Shown in pieces: positions 25,686 to 34,334 of a DNA stretch of 64,000 bases. A program made the position numbers and the translations under genes. The stretch is from Bog-877 sp050734135. Lineage in GTDB: Bacteria; Chloroflexota; Dormibacteria; Aeolococcales; Bog-877. The DNA is taken from the NCBI GenBank assembly GCA_050734135.1, contig JBOHUG010000070.1:132870-196869 (forward strand). Direction: 5' to 3'. The notes beneath the pieces are model-generated. The model worked only from the letters and a program-made list of their open reading frames with translations, ran no database searches and was not told the origin of the DNA. Position 1 is the stretch's first letter. Each line of letters begins with the position of its first letter.

Positions 25686-26072
25686 TCAGCCGCCGGGGAG
25701 ACCGACGCGGCCATACCGGTCCTCCAGCCGGACCACATCGTCCAGTTCCGGAGTCGATACCTCACAGACGTCCGCGTCCTCTAGGGCTCGCATCCGGTGT
25801 CGCCGGCGTACCGTTATCCGCTGGCACTGGCCGGGAGCAAGCCGGATGGTCTGGAGCTGTCCCGCGTCGTCGTCGAGTTCCAGCTCAAGCGCGCCGGACA
25901 GCAAGTAGATGGTCTCATCCTTGCGCTCGTGGTACTGCAGGCTCAGCTGGTGGCCGGCGCCGATATGGAGGATCTTCCCCGCATATCGATCCGTGACCGC
26001 GTACCAGATTTCGTATCCCCACGGTTTCTCGACGCGCCGCTCGGGCTGATTGCCGGCGGCTGGGTCAGCCAC
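25686..26072 (-). CDS. Cupin, type II phosphomannose-isomerase-like domain protein
   Basis: 128-residue single cupin domain. It begins KPWGYEIWYAV and has the metal-site pattern around GHQLSLQYHERKDETIYLLSG (two His and a Glu), as in the C-terminal isomerase half of bifunctional ManC/AlgA enzymes. Here that half is a separate gene, while the guanylyltransferase (at 27606-28694) lacks it. Probable role: mannose-6-phosphate isomerisation feeding GDP-mannose, inferred from domain and neighbours. GTG 26070-26072 overlaps the end of the mutase gene; an earlier GTG at 26099 is possible. Confidence 0.8.
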   Translation of the reverse strand: MADPAAGNQPERRVEKPWGYEIWYAVTDRYAGKILHIGAGHQLSLQYHERKDETIYLLSGALELELDDDAGQLQTIRLAPGQCQRITVRRRHRMRALEDADVCEVSTPELDDVVRLEDRYGRVGLPGG

Positions 26073-27528
26073 CGGGCTCCGCGTGATCCCCGACCACACC
26101 CAGTTCGCTCTCGAAGTCGTTGAGCAGCCGCTGGACCCGCTCGGGGGTGGCGGATTCGCAGTACACCCGCATCAGCGGCTCGGTGCCCGACATCCTGACC
26201 AGGACCCAGGAGTCCTTTCCCATCCAGTACTTGTAGCCGTCGTCGCTCCTGGTGGCGGTGACGACCGCTTCCCCCACCGACTGCGGCGGCGTCGAGCTCA
26301 TCCGATGGATCAGCTTCTCCCGCGCTGCGAAGTAGCTCTCGCGCGAGAACTGGTGATCGCGCCGAGAATAGGCGTGGGGTCCGACCAGCTGGGCCACCTG
26401 GCGACGGATCTCGCTGAGCGGCTGTCCGGTCATCACGATCATCTCGGCAAAGAAGAGCCCGCTCAGGATTCCGTCCCGCTCTGGAATGTGGCCTCGGAAG
26501 GCGAAACCTCCGGACTCCTCAGCGGCGAAGAGACCGTCCAGCTCCCGCATTCTGGTCCCCAGATATTTGAAACCGACCGGCAGCTCCTCCACCGAGCAAC
26601 CGTACTTCTCACCCAGGATGTCGAGCCGGCGGGTCATGGTCAACGAGCGCACCACCGGCCCCTTCAGTTGGCGGTTCTCACAGAGGTGCCAGAGCAGCAG
26701 GGTGGCAACCTCCAACTGGTCGATGAAGCTCCCGGTCTCATCGAAGATCCCGACCCGGTCCGCGTCGCCGTCGTTGATGATCCCCAGATCGAAGCCACCG
26801 CCTCGGAGGACCTGGGCGGCCTCGTCGGTGTTGGGTGGGATCGGCTCCGGGTGCAGGCCCCCGAATCCGGGGTTGCGTTCCGAATGCAGTTCGGTCACTC
26901 GGGTGGTACCCCCCAAGACCAGGTCGGAGACGTAGCCGGAACCGGAGCCGTACATCGGGTCGTGCAGGATGTGCAGCCCAGCCTGCTTGATCTGACTCAG
27001 CTCGACCAATCGGGCGATCTGGGCCCGATATGAGGGGCGGGGATCCACCATCTCGACCAACCCCTGCGAGAGTGCCTCCTCGAAGGCCATGGTGCGGACG
27101 GAGTCGTCGGCCAGCACCTGGGCGAGTTCCGCCTCCAGCCGGGAGGTCACCGCGGGTGGGGCGGAGCCCCCGTAGTCGGGCTTGTACTTGATCCCGTTGA
27201 ACTCGGGCGGGTTGTGGCTGGCGGTCACCACCACGCCCCCCAGCGCTTGGCGCTCCACCACCAGCCAAGCCGAGACCTGAGTGGGACTGGGTCGGTCGCT
27301 GAGCAGCACCTGGCGAGAGTTCGCGGCGAGCACCCGCGCCACCTCCTGGGCGAAGAGCTCGGCGGAGAAGCGGGTGTCGTGCCCAACCACCACTTGGCCC
27401 TCCGCCGGAGCTGAGGCGAGGTATTGGGCCACCGCCTGGGTCACCGCGCGCACGTTGGCGTAGGTGAAGTCATCGGCCACCACCGCTCGCCAGCCGTCGG
27501 TGCCGAAACTGATCTTGGCTTGTGTCAG
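26065..27528 (-). CDS. Phosphomannomutase/phosphoglucomutase
   Basis: Alpha-D-phosphohexomutase interconverting hexose 6- and 1-phosphates. The phosphoserine loop is VVTASHNPPEFNGIK (Ser near residue 104), the Mg loop is DGDADRVG and the sugar loop is EESGG. The essential N-terminal ISFGTDGWR block lies upstream of the first GTG (27481-27483), so translation must begin earlier. The only plausible codon in frame is CTG 27526-27528, seven bases after AGGGAG. This gives 487 residues. Together with the manC gene and the cupin it completes fructose-6-phosphate to GDP-mannose. Confidence 0.9.
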   Translation of the reverse strand: MTQAKISFGTDGWRAVVADDFTYANVRAVTQAVAQYLASAPAEGQVVVGHDTRFSAELFAQEVARVLAANSRQVLLSDRPSPTQVSAWLVVERQALGGVVVTASHNPPEFNGIKYKPDYGGSAPPAVTSRLEAELAQVLADDSVRTMAFEEALSQGLVEMVDPRPSYRAQIARLVELSQIKQAGLHILHDPMYGSGSGYVSDLVLGGTTRVTELHSERNPGFGGLHPEPIPPNTDEAAQVLRGGGFDLGIINDGDADRVGIFDETGSFIDQLEVATLLLWHLCENRQLKGPVVRSLTMTRRLDILGEKYGCSVEELPVGFKYLGTRMRELDGLFAAEESGGFAFRGHIPERDGILSGLFFAEMIVMTGQPLSEIRRQVAQLVGPHAYSRRDHQFSRESYFAAREKLIHRMSSTPPQSVGEAVVTATRSDDGYKYWMGKDSWVLVRMSGTEPLMRVYCESATPERVQRLLNDFESELGVVGDHAEPGG

Positions 27529-27605
27529 CTTTGATCTCCCTGGGGCAGCATAGGACGCCGATCACCGCAATTGTATGGGTAGTCCGGCGAGCCGCCCAGC
27601 GACCG

Positions 27606-28694
27606 CTAGAGAAGCTCCGTTCGACCGCGGCGCTGGATCTCTGCGACGACCCTGGTGACGTCCTGAACCTGAGCTAAGGGACAGACCAGCAGGGCATCCC
27701 CGGTGTCGATCACCGCCAACTCCTGCCCACCCACCACCACCACCAGGCGCTTGCCGGCAGCATCGACGTAGCTGCCCCGACTCTCCAGCACCAGGGCGTC
27801 GCCCCGCACCACGTTCAGATTGCCGTCTCCCTCGCCGGCGGCGAGGGCGGTGCGATAGAGGTCGAGGAATGTCCCCAGATCACTCCATGGCAAGTGGGTC
27901 GGGAGAACCGCCACTCTCGAGCTCGGCTCCAAGACCAGGCGATCCACTACCCCGATCGGAACCGTGGCCCAGTCTGCGGCGAAAGTGGCACTTCCCAGCT
28001 CCTGCCCCGCGAACGCCGACCGCGCTGCTGCCAGTACCGCCGGAGCGTGAGTCCCCAGCTCCTCCAAGAACAGCTCAGCCCGCCAGGCGAAGAGGCCGGT
28101 ATTCCAGAAGTAGCGGCCGCTGGCGACCATCTCCTGGGCGCGCGCGGGGTCTGGCTTCTCGACGAAGCTCAAGGCATGAAAGAGGGGGAGCGCCAGTTCC
28201 AGGTCGGCGGGAGGGGGCAGCTCGGCGCCAACCTCCACGTAGCCGAAGCCGGACGCGGCCCAGGCCGGTTCGATCCCGATCGAGATGAGCACCTCGAAGC
28301 GGCGCGCCCAGGCCGCGGCCGAGAGCAGCGCCTTGGCGGTGGCTGTCTCATCCGGCATGTAGTGATCGGCGTGGAGCGACACCATGACCGCCTGTGGGTG
28401 GAGCCGGAGGGCCGCCAGAGCGGCCCAGGCCAACGCCGGGCCAGTTCCACGAGGCTCAGGCTCCAGCAAGAGCCGCTCCGGTTCCAACTCGGGGATCTCG
28501 GCCAGCACCAGGGCCGCCTGCTGGACGGCGGTGACCACCAGCACGGCCCCTCCCAAGCGGGCCGCCCGGTCGTAGGCGTGGCGCAACAAGGATCGACCAT
28601 CGGGCGCCAGGGGACCGAGGTGCTTCGGTTCTCGGGAGCGGGAGCGAGGCCAGAGCCTGGTCCCGGAACCTCCGGCGAGCACCACGGCGACCAA
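27606..28694 (-). CDS. manC: Mannose-1-phosphate guanylyltransferase
   Basis: 362-residue nucleotidyltransferase making GDP-mannose. The N-terminal signature VVLAGGSGTRLWPRSR binds GTP/Mg, FVEKP is the conserved mannose-phosphate site, and WNTGLFAW and WSDLGTF are typical. It lacks the C-terminal isomerase domain; a separate cupin gene downstream supplies a similar domain. Lies just after metK in the same direction (47 bp gap). Confidence 0.92.
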   Translation of the reverse strand: MVAVVLAGGSGTRLWPRSRSREPKHLGPLAPDGRSLLRHAYDRAARLGGAVLVVTAVQQAALVLAEIPELEPERLLLEPEPRGTGPALAWAALAALRLHPQAVMVSLHADHYMPDETATAKALLSAAAWARRFEVLISIGIEPAWAASGFGYVEVGAELPPPADLELALPLFHALSFVEKPDPARAQEMVASGRYFWNTGLFAWRAELFLEELGTHAPAVLAAARSAFAGQELGSATFAADWATVPIGVVDRLVLEPSSRVAVLPTHLPWSDLGTFLDLYRTALAAGEGDGNLNVVRGDALVLESRGSYVDAAGKRLVVVVGGQELAVIDTGDALLVCPLAQVQDVTRVVAEIQRRGRTELL

Positions 28695-28741
28695 TTCCGG
28701 GGGAGCCGCCAGGACTCCCTCCCCGGGATCTCCCGGCTGGG

Positions 28742-29935
28742 TCAGCTGGCCGTCCCGGCGCCGACGGTGAGCTGGGGCTCGAGGCCCGCGTCGCGCGCCA
28801 GGTCATTGCGGTAGGGAGTGCGCTCCCAAGGCAGGTCTAGGTCGGAGCGACCGAAGTGTCCGTAGGCGGCCACCTGGCGGTAGATCGGCCGCCGAAGCGA
28901 CAGCTCCTTGATGATCCCCGACGGAGAGAGATCGAAGTACTCGTCGATCAGCGCCTCGATCTGGCTTTTGGGAATTGCCTCGGTCCCGAAGGTGTCAACC
29001 CCTACCGAGACCGGCTTGGCCACCCCAATCGCGTAGGCCAGTTGAACCTCCGCCCGCCTGGCCAGCCCGGCGGCCACCAGATGCTTGGCCACGTACCGGG
29101 CTCCGTAGGCCGCCGATCGGTCGACCTTGGTCGGGTCCTTCCCCGAGAAGGCTCCTCCCCCGTGACGGCCCAGGCCGCCGTACGAGTCCACGATGATCTT
29201 CCGGCCGGTCAGCCCCGCGTCACCCTGGGGTCCACCGATCACAAACCGTCCGGTGGGATTCACCAGGACGCGGGTCTGGTCGTCGAACAAGTGCCCCGGT
29301 AACGACGGCCGGATCACATGCTCGCGGACCCCAGCCTCGATCTCCTCGTGGCTGGCCTCCTCGGAGTGCTGGGCACTCACCACCACGGTGTCTACGTGGA
29401 TCGGGATTCCGGCCTCGTCGTACTCGACTGTGACCTGGCTCTTGCCATCGGGCCGGGCCCACTTGAGAGTGCCGTTCTTTCGCATCTCGGCCAGCCGCCG
29501 GCTGACCCCGTGCGCGTACTGGATGGGCGCGGGCATCAACTCGGGGGTTTCGTCACAAGCGAAGCCGAACATCATCCCCTGGTCGCCGGCACCACCGGTG
29601 TCCACCCCCTGGGCGATGTCGGGGGACTGGCCCTCGATGCAAACCAGCACCCCGCATGTCTCGTAGTCGAATCCGTACTTGGCGCGCACGTAGCCAACAT
29701 CCCGGATCGTCTGCCGGACCACCTTGGGCATGTCTACGTAACAGTCAGTTGAGATCTCACCCAAGAGGATGGCGGTGCCCGTAGTGAGGGCAGTCTCACA
29801 GGCCACCCGAGCCAGCGGGTCCTGAGCCAGGATCGCGTCCAGGATCGCGTCGGAGATCTGGTCAGCGAGCTTGTCGGGATGACCCTCGGTGACCGATTCC
29901 GAGGTGAACAGTCGTCGATTGGGTCGGTGTTTCAC
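28742..29935 (-). CDS. metK: S-adenosylmethionine synthetase
   Basis: 397-residue methionine adenosyltransferase. Motifs: GHPDKLADQISDAILDA near the N-terminus, GAGDQGMMFGF (ATP site), the P-loop-like GGGAFSGKDPTKVDRS and DTFGT late in the protein. Starts with GTG at 29933-29935 after GAGGAGAG. It is adjacent to ahcY, so production of SAM and clearance of the product S-adenosylhomocysteine are encoded together. I see no SAM riboswitch in the 110-bp gap. Confidence 0.97.
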   Translation of the reverse strand: MKHRPNRRLFTSESVTEGHPDKLADQISDAILDAILAQDPLARVACETALTTGTAILLGEISTDCYVDMPKVVRQTIRDVGYVRAKYGFDYETCGVLVCIEGQSPDIAQGVDTGGAGDQGMMFGFACDETPELMPAPIQYAHGVSRRLAEMRKNGTLKWARPDGKSQVTVEYDEAGIPIHVDTVVVSAQHSEEASHEEIEAGVREHVIRPSLPGHLFDDQTRVLVNPTGRFVIGGPQGDAGLTGRKIIVDSYGGLGRHGGGAFSGKDPTKVDRSAAYGARYVAKHLVAAGLARRAEVQLAYAIGVAKPVSVGVDTFGTEAIPKSQIEALIDEYFDLSPSGIIKELSLRRPIYRQVAAYGHFGRSDLDLPWERTPYRNDLARDAGLEPQLTVGAGTAS

Positions 29936-30021
29936 GGGTCTCTCCTCTCACCCTCACCGGAAGCCATCCACTTGTTGGAGCGGACCTTCTCCTGTCCGAG
30001 GGCCGCGGTCATCTTAGCCAA

Positions 30022-30039
30022 CCGGGAGCCCGGTCCCGG
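30022..30039 (-). terminator. Short GC hairpin after ahcY
   Basis: CCGGGA and TCCCGG form a 6-bp perfect stem with a 6-base loop, 8 bp beyond the ahcY stop. There is no T-tract, so at most a weak or Rho-assisted terminator or attenuator before metK. Confidence 0.3.
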
Positions 30040-30046
30040 AACAGCC

Positions 30047-31330
30047 TCAGTCGGTGCCTTGCTCCCAGGAGGAGAGGTATTTCTGCTGCTCGTCAGTCAG
30101 GACATCGATCTCGACCCCAAGAGCGGCCAACTTCAGCCGGGCCACCTCTTGGTCGATCTCCAACGGTACGTCGTGGACGTCCGGTGCGAGCTTTCCGGCG
30201 TGCCCCGCCAGATAGGCGGCCGCCAGGGCCTGGTTGGCAAAGGACATGTCCATCACAGACGCCGGGTGTCCCTCCGCTGCCGAGAGGTTGAGCAAGCGTC
30301 CTTCCGCCAGCAGGTAGACGCGGCGACCATTGGCCAGGGCGTGCTCCGCCACCAACGGTCGGGCCTCTGAAACCTCGGTCGTCAGCTCGTCCAGCGCCGC
30401 CAGGTTGATCTCCGAGTTGAAGTGGCCGCTGTTAGCGACGATGCAGCCGTCCTTGAGCGCCCCGAAGTGCTGCCGGTCCACCACATTGCGGTCCCCGGTC
30501 ACGGTTATAACCACATCGGCTCGGGGAGCGGCCTCGAGCAGTGTCATCACCTGGAAGCCCTCCATGACGGCCTCCAGAGCGCGGGTCGGATCCACCTCGG
30601 TGACGATCACCTGGGCGCCCATGCCGCGGGCCCGGGCGGCCAACCCGCGGCCGCACCAGCCGTAGCCGCAGACCACGAAGGTGCGCCCGGCGAGCAGAAT
30701 GTTGGTGGCGCGAACCAGTCCGTCAATGGTGGACTGGCCAGTTCCGTAGCGATTGTCAAAGAGATGCTTGGTCAGGGCCTCGTTAACTGCGATCACCGGG
30801 AATCGCAGGACGCCAGCTTTGGCCATGGAGCGCAGCCGGATCACCCCGGTGGTCGTTTCCTCGGTGCTGCCCAGCACGTGGGTTGAGGCGGCAGGTTCCC
30901 GTTGATGGAGCAAGCCCACCAGGTCGGCGCCGTCGTCCATCGTGATTTGGGGCCGGGTGGCCAGGACGGCTTCCAGGTGCGCGTAGTAGACTTCGCGATC
31001 CTCGCCTCGCCTCGCGAAAACTGAGATCCCCTGAGTCACCAGGCGGGCGGCCACGGAGTCCTGGGTTGAGAGTGGATTGCTGGCGCACAGCGCTACCTCG
31101 GCGCCACCGGCGGCGAGCGCCAGCACCAGATTGGCGGTCTCCGCGGTGACGTGGAGGCAGCCGCCGACTCGGAGGCCCCGAAAGGGCTGATCCCGCTCGA
31201 AGCGAGACCTGATCTGGGCCAGGACCGGCATGTCCCGGGCCGCCCAGGCGACCCGCTGGGCGCCGGACTCAGCCAGTTTGAGGTCAGTCACGTCGTAATC
31301 GGCGGCCGGCGCTGTTCCGGATTCAGCCAA
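30047..31330 (-). CDS. ahcY: S-adenosylhomocysteine hydrolase
   Basis: 427-residue NAD-dependent enzyme that splits S-adenosylhomocysteine to adenosine and homocysteine. Shows ETANLVLAL, the MDDGADL block, EETTTGV, NRYGTGQSTIDG and the Rossmann loop CGYGWCGRGLA. The short form, without the eukaryote-type insertion. Followed by metK, and apt lies directly upstream; homocysteine re-enters via MetE (8.4 kb) and adenine-type products via Apt. Confidence 0.97.
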   Translation of the reverse strand: MAESGTAPAADYDVTDLKLAESGAQRVAWAARDMPVLAQIRSRFERDQPFRGLRVGGCLHVTAETANLVLALAAGGAEVALCASNPLSTQDSVAARLVTQGISVFARRGEDREVYYAHLEAVLATRPQITMDDGADLVGLLHQREPAASTHVLGSTEETTTGVIRLRSMAKAGVLRFPVIAVNEALTKHLFDNRYGTGQSTIDGLVRATNILLAGRTFVVCGYGWCGRGLAARARGMGAQVIVTEVDPTRALEAVMEGFQVMTLLEAAPRADVVITVTGDRNVVDRQHFGALKDGCIVANSGHFNSEINLAALDELTTEVSEARPLVAEHALANGRRVYLLAEGRLLNLSAAEGHPASVMDMSFANQALAAAYLAGHAGKLAPDVHDVPLEIDQEVARLKLAALGVEIDVLTDEQQKYLSSWEQGTD

Positions 31331-31342
31331 TGAAGTCTCCTC

Positions 31343-31882
31343 TCACAGCGCCAGCAGAGCCTCAACCCGGTTCTCCCCTAGCCGCGCTCGACCCTGGAGC
31401 GCCAGAAGCTCGACCACGAACCCGAATCCCACCGCCACCCCGCCCAGCCGGTTGATCAGGTCCAAGGTTGCCAGGGCGGTGCCGCCGGTGGCCAGGAGGT
31501 CGTCCACCACCAGCACTCTGGTGCCAGGCTGGATGGCGTCCTGGTGCATCTCCAAGATCGCCTCTCCGTACTCCAGTTCGTAGCTGGAACTGAGCACTGC
31601 GGCCGGCAGTCGACCCGCCTTGCGGACCGGCACCACCCCGACACCGAGCTGGAACGCGATCACGGCTCCGAATGTGAAGCCACGGGACTCGATGCTGGCA
31701 ACGGCCCCAACATCAGCGGATCGAAAGAGCTCCGTCAACTGAGCGCAGGCGGTGCGGAAGGCAGTCCCATCACCGAGCAGCGGCGTGATATCACGAAAAA
31801 GGATTCCCGGCTTCGGGTAGTCCGGAACATCCCGGATGTATGACCGCAGATCGACCTCGGCTACGGGGTTCGACTCCGGCAC
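31343..31882 (-). CDS. apt: Adenine phosphoribosyltransferase
   Basis: 179-residue type I phosphoribosyltransferase making AMP from adenine and PRPP. The PRPP loop reads VLVVDDLLATGGT, with PDYPKPGILFRDITPLL at the N-terminus and SIESRGFTFG in the middle, all diagnostic of Apt. Ends 12 bp before ahcY begins, so the two are co-transcribed: purine salvage next to the SAM cycle. Confidence 0.95.
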   Translation of the reverse strand: MPESNPVAEVDLRSYIRDVPDYPKPGILFRDITPLLGDGTAFRTACAQLTELFRSADVGAVASIESRGFTFGAVIAFQLGVGVVPVRKAGRLPAAVLSSSYELEYGEAILEMHQDAIQPGTRVLVVDDLLATGGTALATLDLINRLGGVAVGFGFVVELLALQGRARLGENRVEALLAL

Positions 31883-31938
31883 CGGGGAATCCTACTACAG
31901 CAAGTCCGGCACTTCGATCTGGGAAAGTGGCTACCTAC

Positions 31939-32364
31939 TCAGAGCAGTTGCCGGTTGACGAACCCTTCGTTCCGTTGATGCCAGTACCCCACCGCAAGCT
32001 CTCCGAGCCTCCAGCAGAGGAAGATGGGCTGCCCCTCGCGCTGGGAGGGAAAGTCAATCAGCCCAGACTGAGCGTCCCTAAGCAGGATCCCGTGCTGCTG
32101 CAGAAACTCCATCTCCCGCTCGACCCGCTCCCCCGCTTGGAGCATCGCCGACGCCGCCGCTCCGCCGCCGTTGTGACCCTCCGTACTGCGAACCTGACCC
32201 AGAGCGTCCTGGTCGGTTGCCACACCGAGTTGGAGGGTCAGCGATTGCAGCACCTGGGTCAAGGCCGGCAACAGCTGATTGGCCTGGGCTACGGTGTAGA
32301 GCCGAATCTTCGGCGGCAGCAGCGGCGCGCCCTCGCCCGGGTTCCCCGGAACTGAGTCAGACAA
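31939..32364 (-). CDS. DUF2203-family protein
   Basis: 141-residue protein matching DUF2203: it begins near YTVAQANQLLPAL, has a helical centre (MLQAGERVEREMEFLQQHGI) and ends with the conserved segment LIDFPSQREGQPIFLCW. Function unknown across the family. Starts with TTG at 32362-32364, overlapping the stop of the upstream F420-type gene by 8 bases. Confidence 0.8.
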   Translation of the reverse strand: MSDSVPGNPGEGAPLLPPKIRLYTVAQANQLLPALTQVLQSLTLQLGVATDQDALGQVRSTEGHNGGGAAASAMLQAGERVEREMEFLQQHGILLRDAQSGLIDFPSQREGQPIFLCWRLGELAVGYWHQRNEGFVNRQLL

Positions 32365-33292
32365 AGGCCGGCAACACTTCGCTGCCCAGCAGCTCCAGCT
32401 GGTCCAGGTCGCTCAGATCGAGCAGCTGCAGGTAGATCCGCTGGCAGCCCAGCCGCGCATAGGCCTCGACCCGCTCTAGGACTTGAGCTGGGGTACCGAA
32501 AGCTCCGACCACAGCCAGCCGTTCTGGATCCTGGCCGGCGTCGCGGGCCCGCCGATTGGCGGCGGACAGATCTCGGCCGCAGCACACTGTGAGTGCCGCC
32601 GAGAGCCGCAACTGGCCCGGAACCCGCCCCCGGGCCCGGCAGGCATTCTGGACCACCTCGAACTGAGCGCCAGCGGCGGCGAGCGACACGAAGGCGACGT
32701 TGAATTCGGCGGCGAACTGCGCCGCTAGGGCAGGGGTCAGTCGCTTGCCCATACCACCGATCAGGATCGGGGGCCCGGGTTGCTGCCAAGGCTTGGGCAG
32801 GGCCGGCGAGTCGTGGAGCTGGTAGTGCTTTCCGGTGAACGAATAGGTGGAGCCCTCCGGGGTTGCCCAGAGCGACGTTACGATCTCGAGTTGCTCCGCC
32901 AGCCGCTCGAATCGTTCAACGGAACTGGGGAAGGGGATCCCGTACGCCACATGTTCCGCGGCGTACCAGCCGGCGCCGATTCCTAAGTCAACCCGACCCT
33001 CACTCATCTGATCCACCTGGGCGACCGAGATCGCCAGAGGGCCGGGAAGCCTGAAGGTGGCGCAGGTCATCAACGTCCCCAACCGGATCCGCTGCGTCTC
33101 CCGAGCCAGCCCGGCCAGGGTGACCCAGGAGTCGGTGGGCCCGGGGAGCCCGTCCTTGCGCTGGATGGCGAGGTAGTGGTCGGAACGGAAGAATCCGGCG
33201 AAGCCACAGTCCTCAGCTGTTCGGGCCGCCCGGACTAGCTCTTCATAGGAGGCGCCATTCTGGGGTTCCGTGAACACATGCAGCTCGGGCAC
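32357..33292 (-). CDS. LLM-class (F420-dependent-type) oxidoreductase
   Basis: 311-residue luciferase-like monooxygenase-fold protein (TIM barrel). Typical blocks: AARTAEDCGFAGFFRSDHY, RIRLGTLMTCATFRLP, SEGRVDLGIGAGWYAAEH and PPILIGGMGKR. This subgroup usually uses coenzyme F420, common in actinobacteria and some Chloroflexota; the cofactor is inferred from the family, not visible directly. Substrate unknown. Coupled to the DUF2203 gene downstream. Confidence 0.88.
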   Translation of the reverse strand: MPELHVFTEPQNGASYEELVRAARTAEDCGFAGFFRSDHYLAIQRKDGLPGPTDSWVTLAGLARETQRIRLGTLMTCATFRLPGPLAISVAQVDQMSEGRVDLGIGAGWYAAEHVAYGIPFPSSVERFERLAEQLEIVTSLWATPEGSTYSFTGKHYQLHDSPALPKPWQQPGPPILIGGMGKRLTPALAAQFAAEFNVAFVSLAAAGAQFEVVQNACRARGRVPGQLRLSAALTVCCGRDLSAANRRARDAGQDPERLAVVGAFGTPAQVLERVEAYARLGCQRIYLQLLDLSDLDQLELLGSEVLPAFV

Positions 33293-33329
33293 GACGCTCG
33301 AAGGCTACAAGAGATATGGGCCCAGAGGG

Positions 33330-34334
33330 CTATTTCGTGCCCCGCAGCATCTGGCGCCAGGGGGTGGGCTGAGCCCAGCGGTCGACCCAGTCCGGGCCGA
33401 CCTGGCGCCCAGCCAGGATCAGACGTCGCTCCCGGCGCGACTGGGGCAGGCGCCGCCAGGCGTCGAGGGCGCCCTGCGCCGCTGCCGGATGACGGATCGC
33501 CGCGCTGCCGGTCCGGAGTGCGAAGAGGGAGCTGGCGCTGACTAGCTGACCACCCCTCAGCCACGCCGGCGGGGCGTTGCGGAGCCAGACCGAGATTCGA
33601 TTCGCCACCACGTGGCGCTCTATCGCGCTGATGCGGTGAAGTCCAGTCCCGCCCCGGCGGTGGCTGGCGGTGGCATCCGGCTCGTACCAGGAGCGCCAGC
33701 CGCGCCAGCGGGCTCGCCAGTCGAGATCCACATCTTCCAAGTAGGCGAAGAAGTCCTCGCAGAGAACCTCTCCGTTGAGCTTCACGTCTTCCAGCATCTC
33801 CCGTCGATACACGGCGGCAGCCGCCGAGACCCCGAAAACCTCCTCGGCTTGGTGGCGGCGCCCGTCCTCCGCCACCCCCTGGTCGCGGTTGGCGACCCAG
33901 CCGCTCAGATAGAGCACATGCCCGGTGGAGTCCAGCGGGGAGGTCCGGGGGATCGCCCTACGGAGCCGGCCGCCGACGCTGCCAATGTCCCCGGCGGATT
34001 GGGCGCGGGCGACTGCGGCGGCGAGGAACGTGGGATCCAGGGCGACATCCAAGTTGCACAGCAGGATGAACTCGGAGGCACTTGCCCGCAGCCCCTGGTT
34101 CACTGCGGCAGCGAAGCCGCGATTGTCGGAGTTGGCCAGTAACTCCACCTCCGGTTGCGCCTGGAACCACTCCCGCGAACCGTCCTTGGAGCCGTTGTCC
34201 ACCACCACAACCTGCACTGGGGCCAGGGTCTGGGAACGAATCGACCCCATCATGGCTTCACAGTCCTCGCGTCCGTTCCAGTTGACCGCGATCACTGCCA
34301 CCGACCCCGGGGCACGCTCAACCGGCCCGGTCAC
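33330..34334 (-). CDS. Glycosyltransferase family 2 (rhamnosyltransferase-like)
   Basis: 334-residue GT-A-fold enzyme. It starts VAVIAVNWNGREDCEAMM and has VVVVDNGSKDG, NRGFAAAVNQGL and LLCNLDVALDP (the NxD/DxD metal site), then EDFFAYLEDVDLDWRAR, typical of WbbL-like enzymes adding rhamnose or a similar sugar to a lipid-linked glycan. GTG 34332-34334 overlaps the stop of the preceding glycosyltransferase by 4 bases; the longer open frame reads through that gene. Next to the dTDP-rhamnose genes, so dTDP-rhamnose is the likely donor (inference). Confidence 0.88.
   Translation of the reverse strand: MTGPVERAPGSVAVIAVNWNGREDCEAMMGSIRSQTLAPVQVVVVDNGSKDGSREWFQAQPEVELLANSDNRGFAAAVNQGLRASASEFILLCNLDVALDPTFLAAAVARAQSAGDIGSVGGRLRRAIPRTSPLDSTGHVLYLSGWVANRDQGVAEDGRRHQAEEVFGVSAAAAVYRREMLEDVKLNGEVLCEDFFAYLEDVDLDWRARWRGWRSWYEPDATASHRRGGTGLHRISAIERHVVANRISVWLRNAPPAWLRGGQLVSASSLFALRTGSAAIRHPAAAQGALDAWRRLPQSRRERRLILAGRQVGPDWVDRWAQPTPWRQMLRGTK

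Noticed and set aside
29936..30046. Possible SAM riboswitch before metK
   Set aside because: Only a short GC hairpin is present; no conserved SAM-riboswitch helices found by eye.
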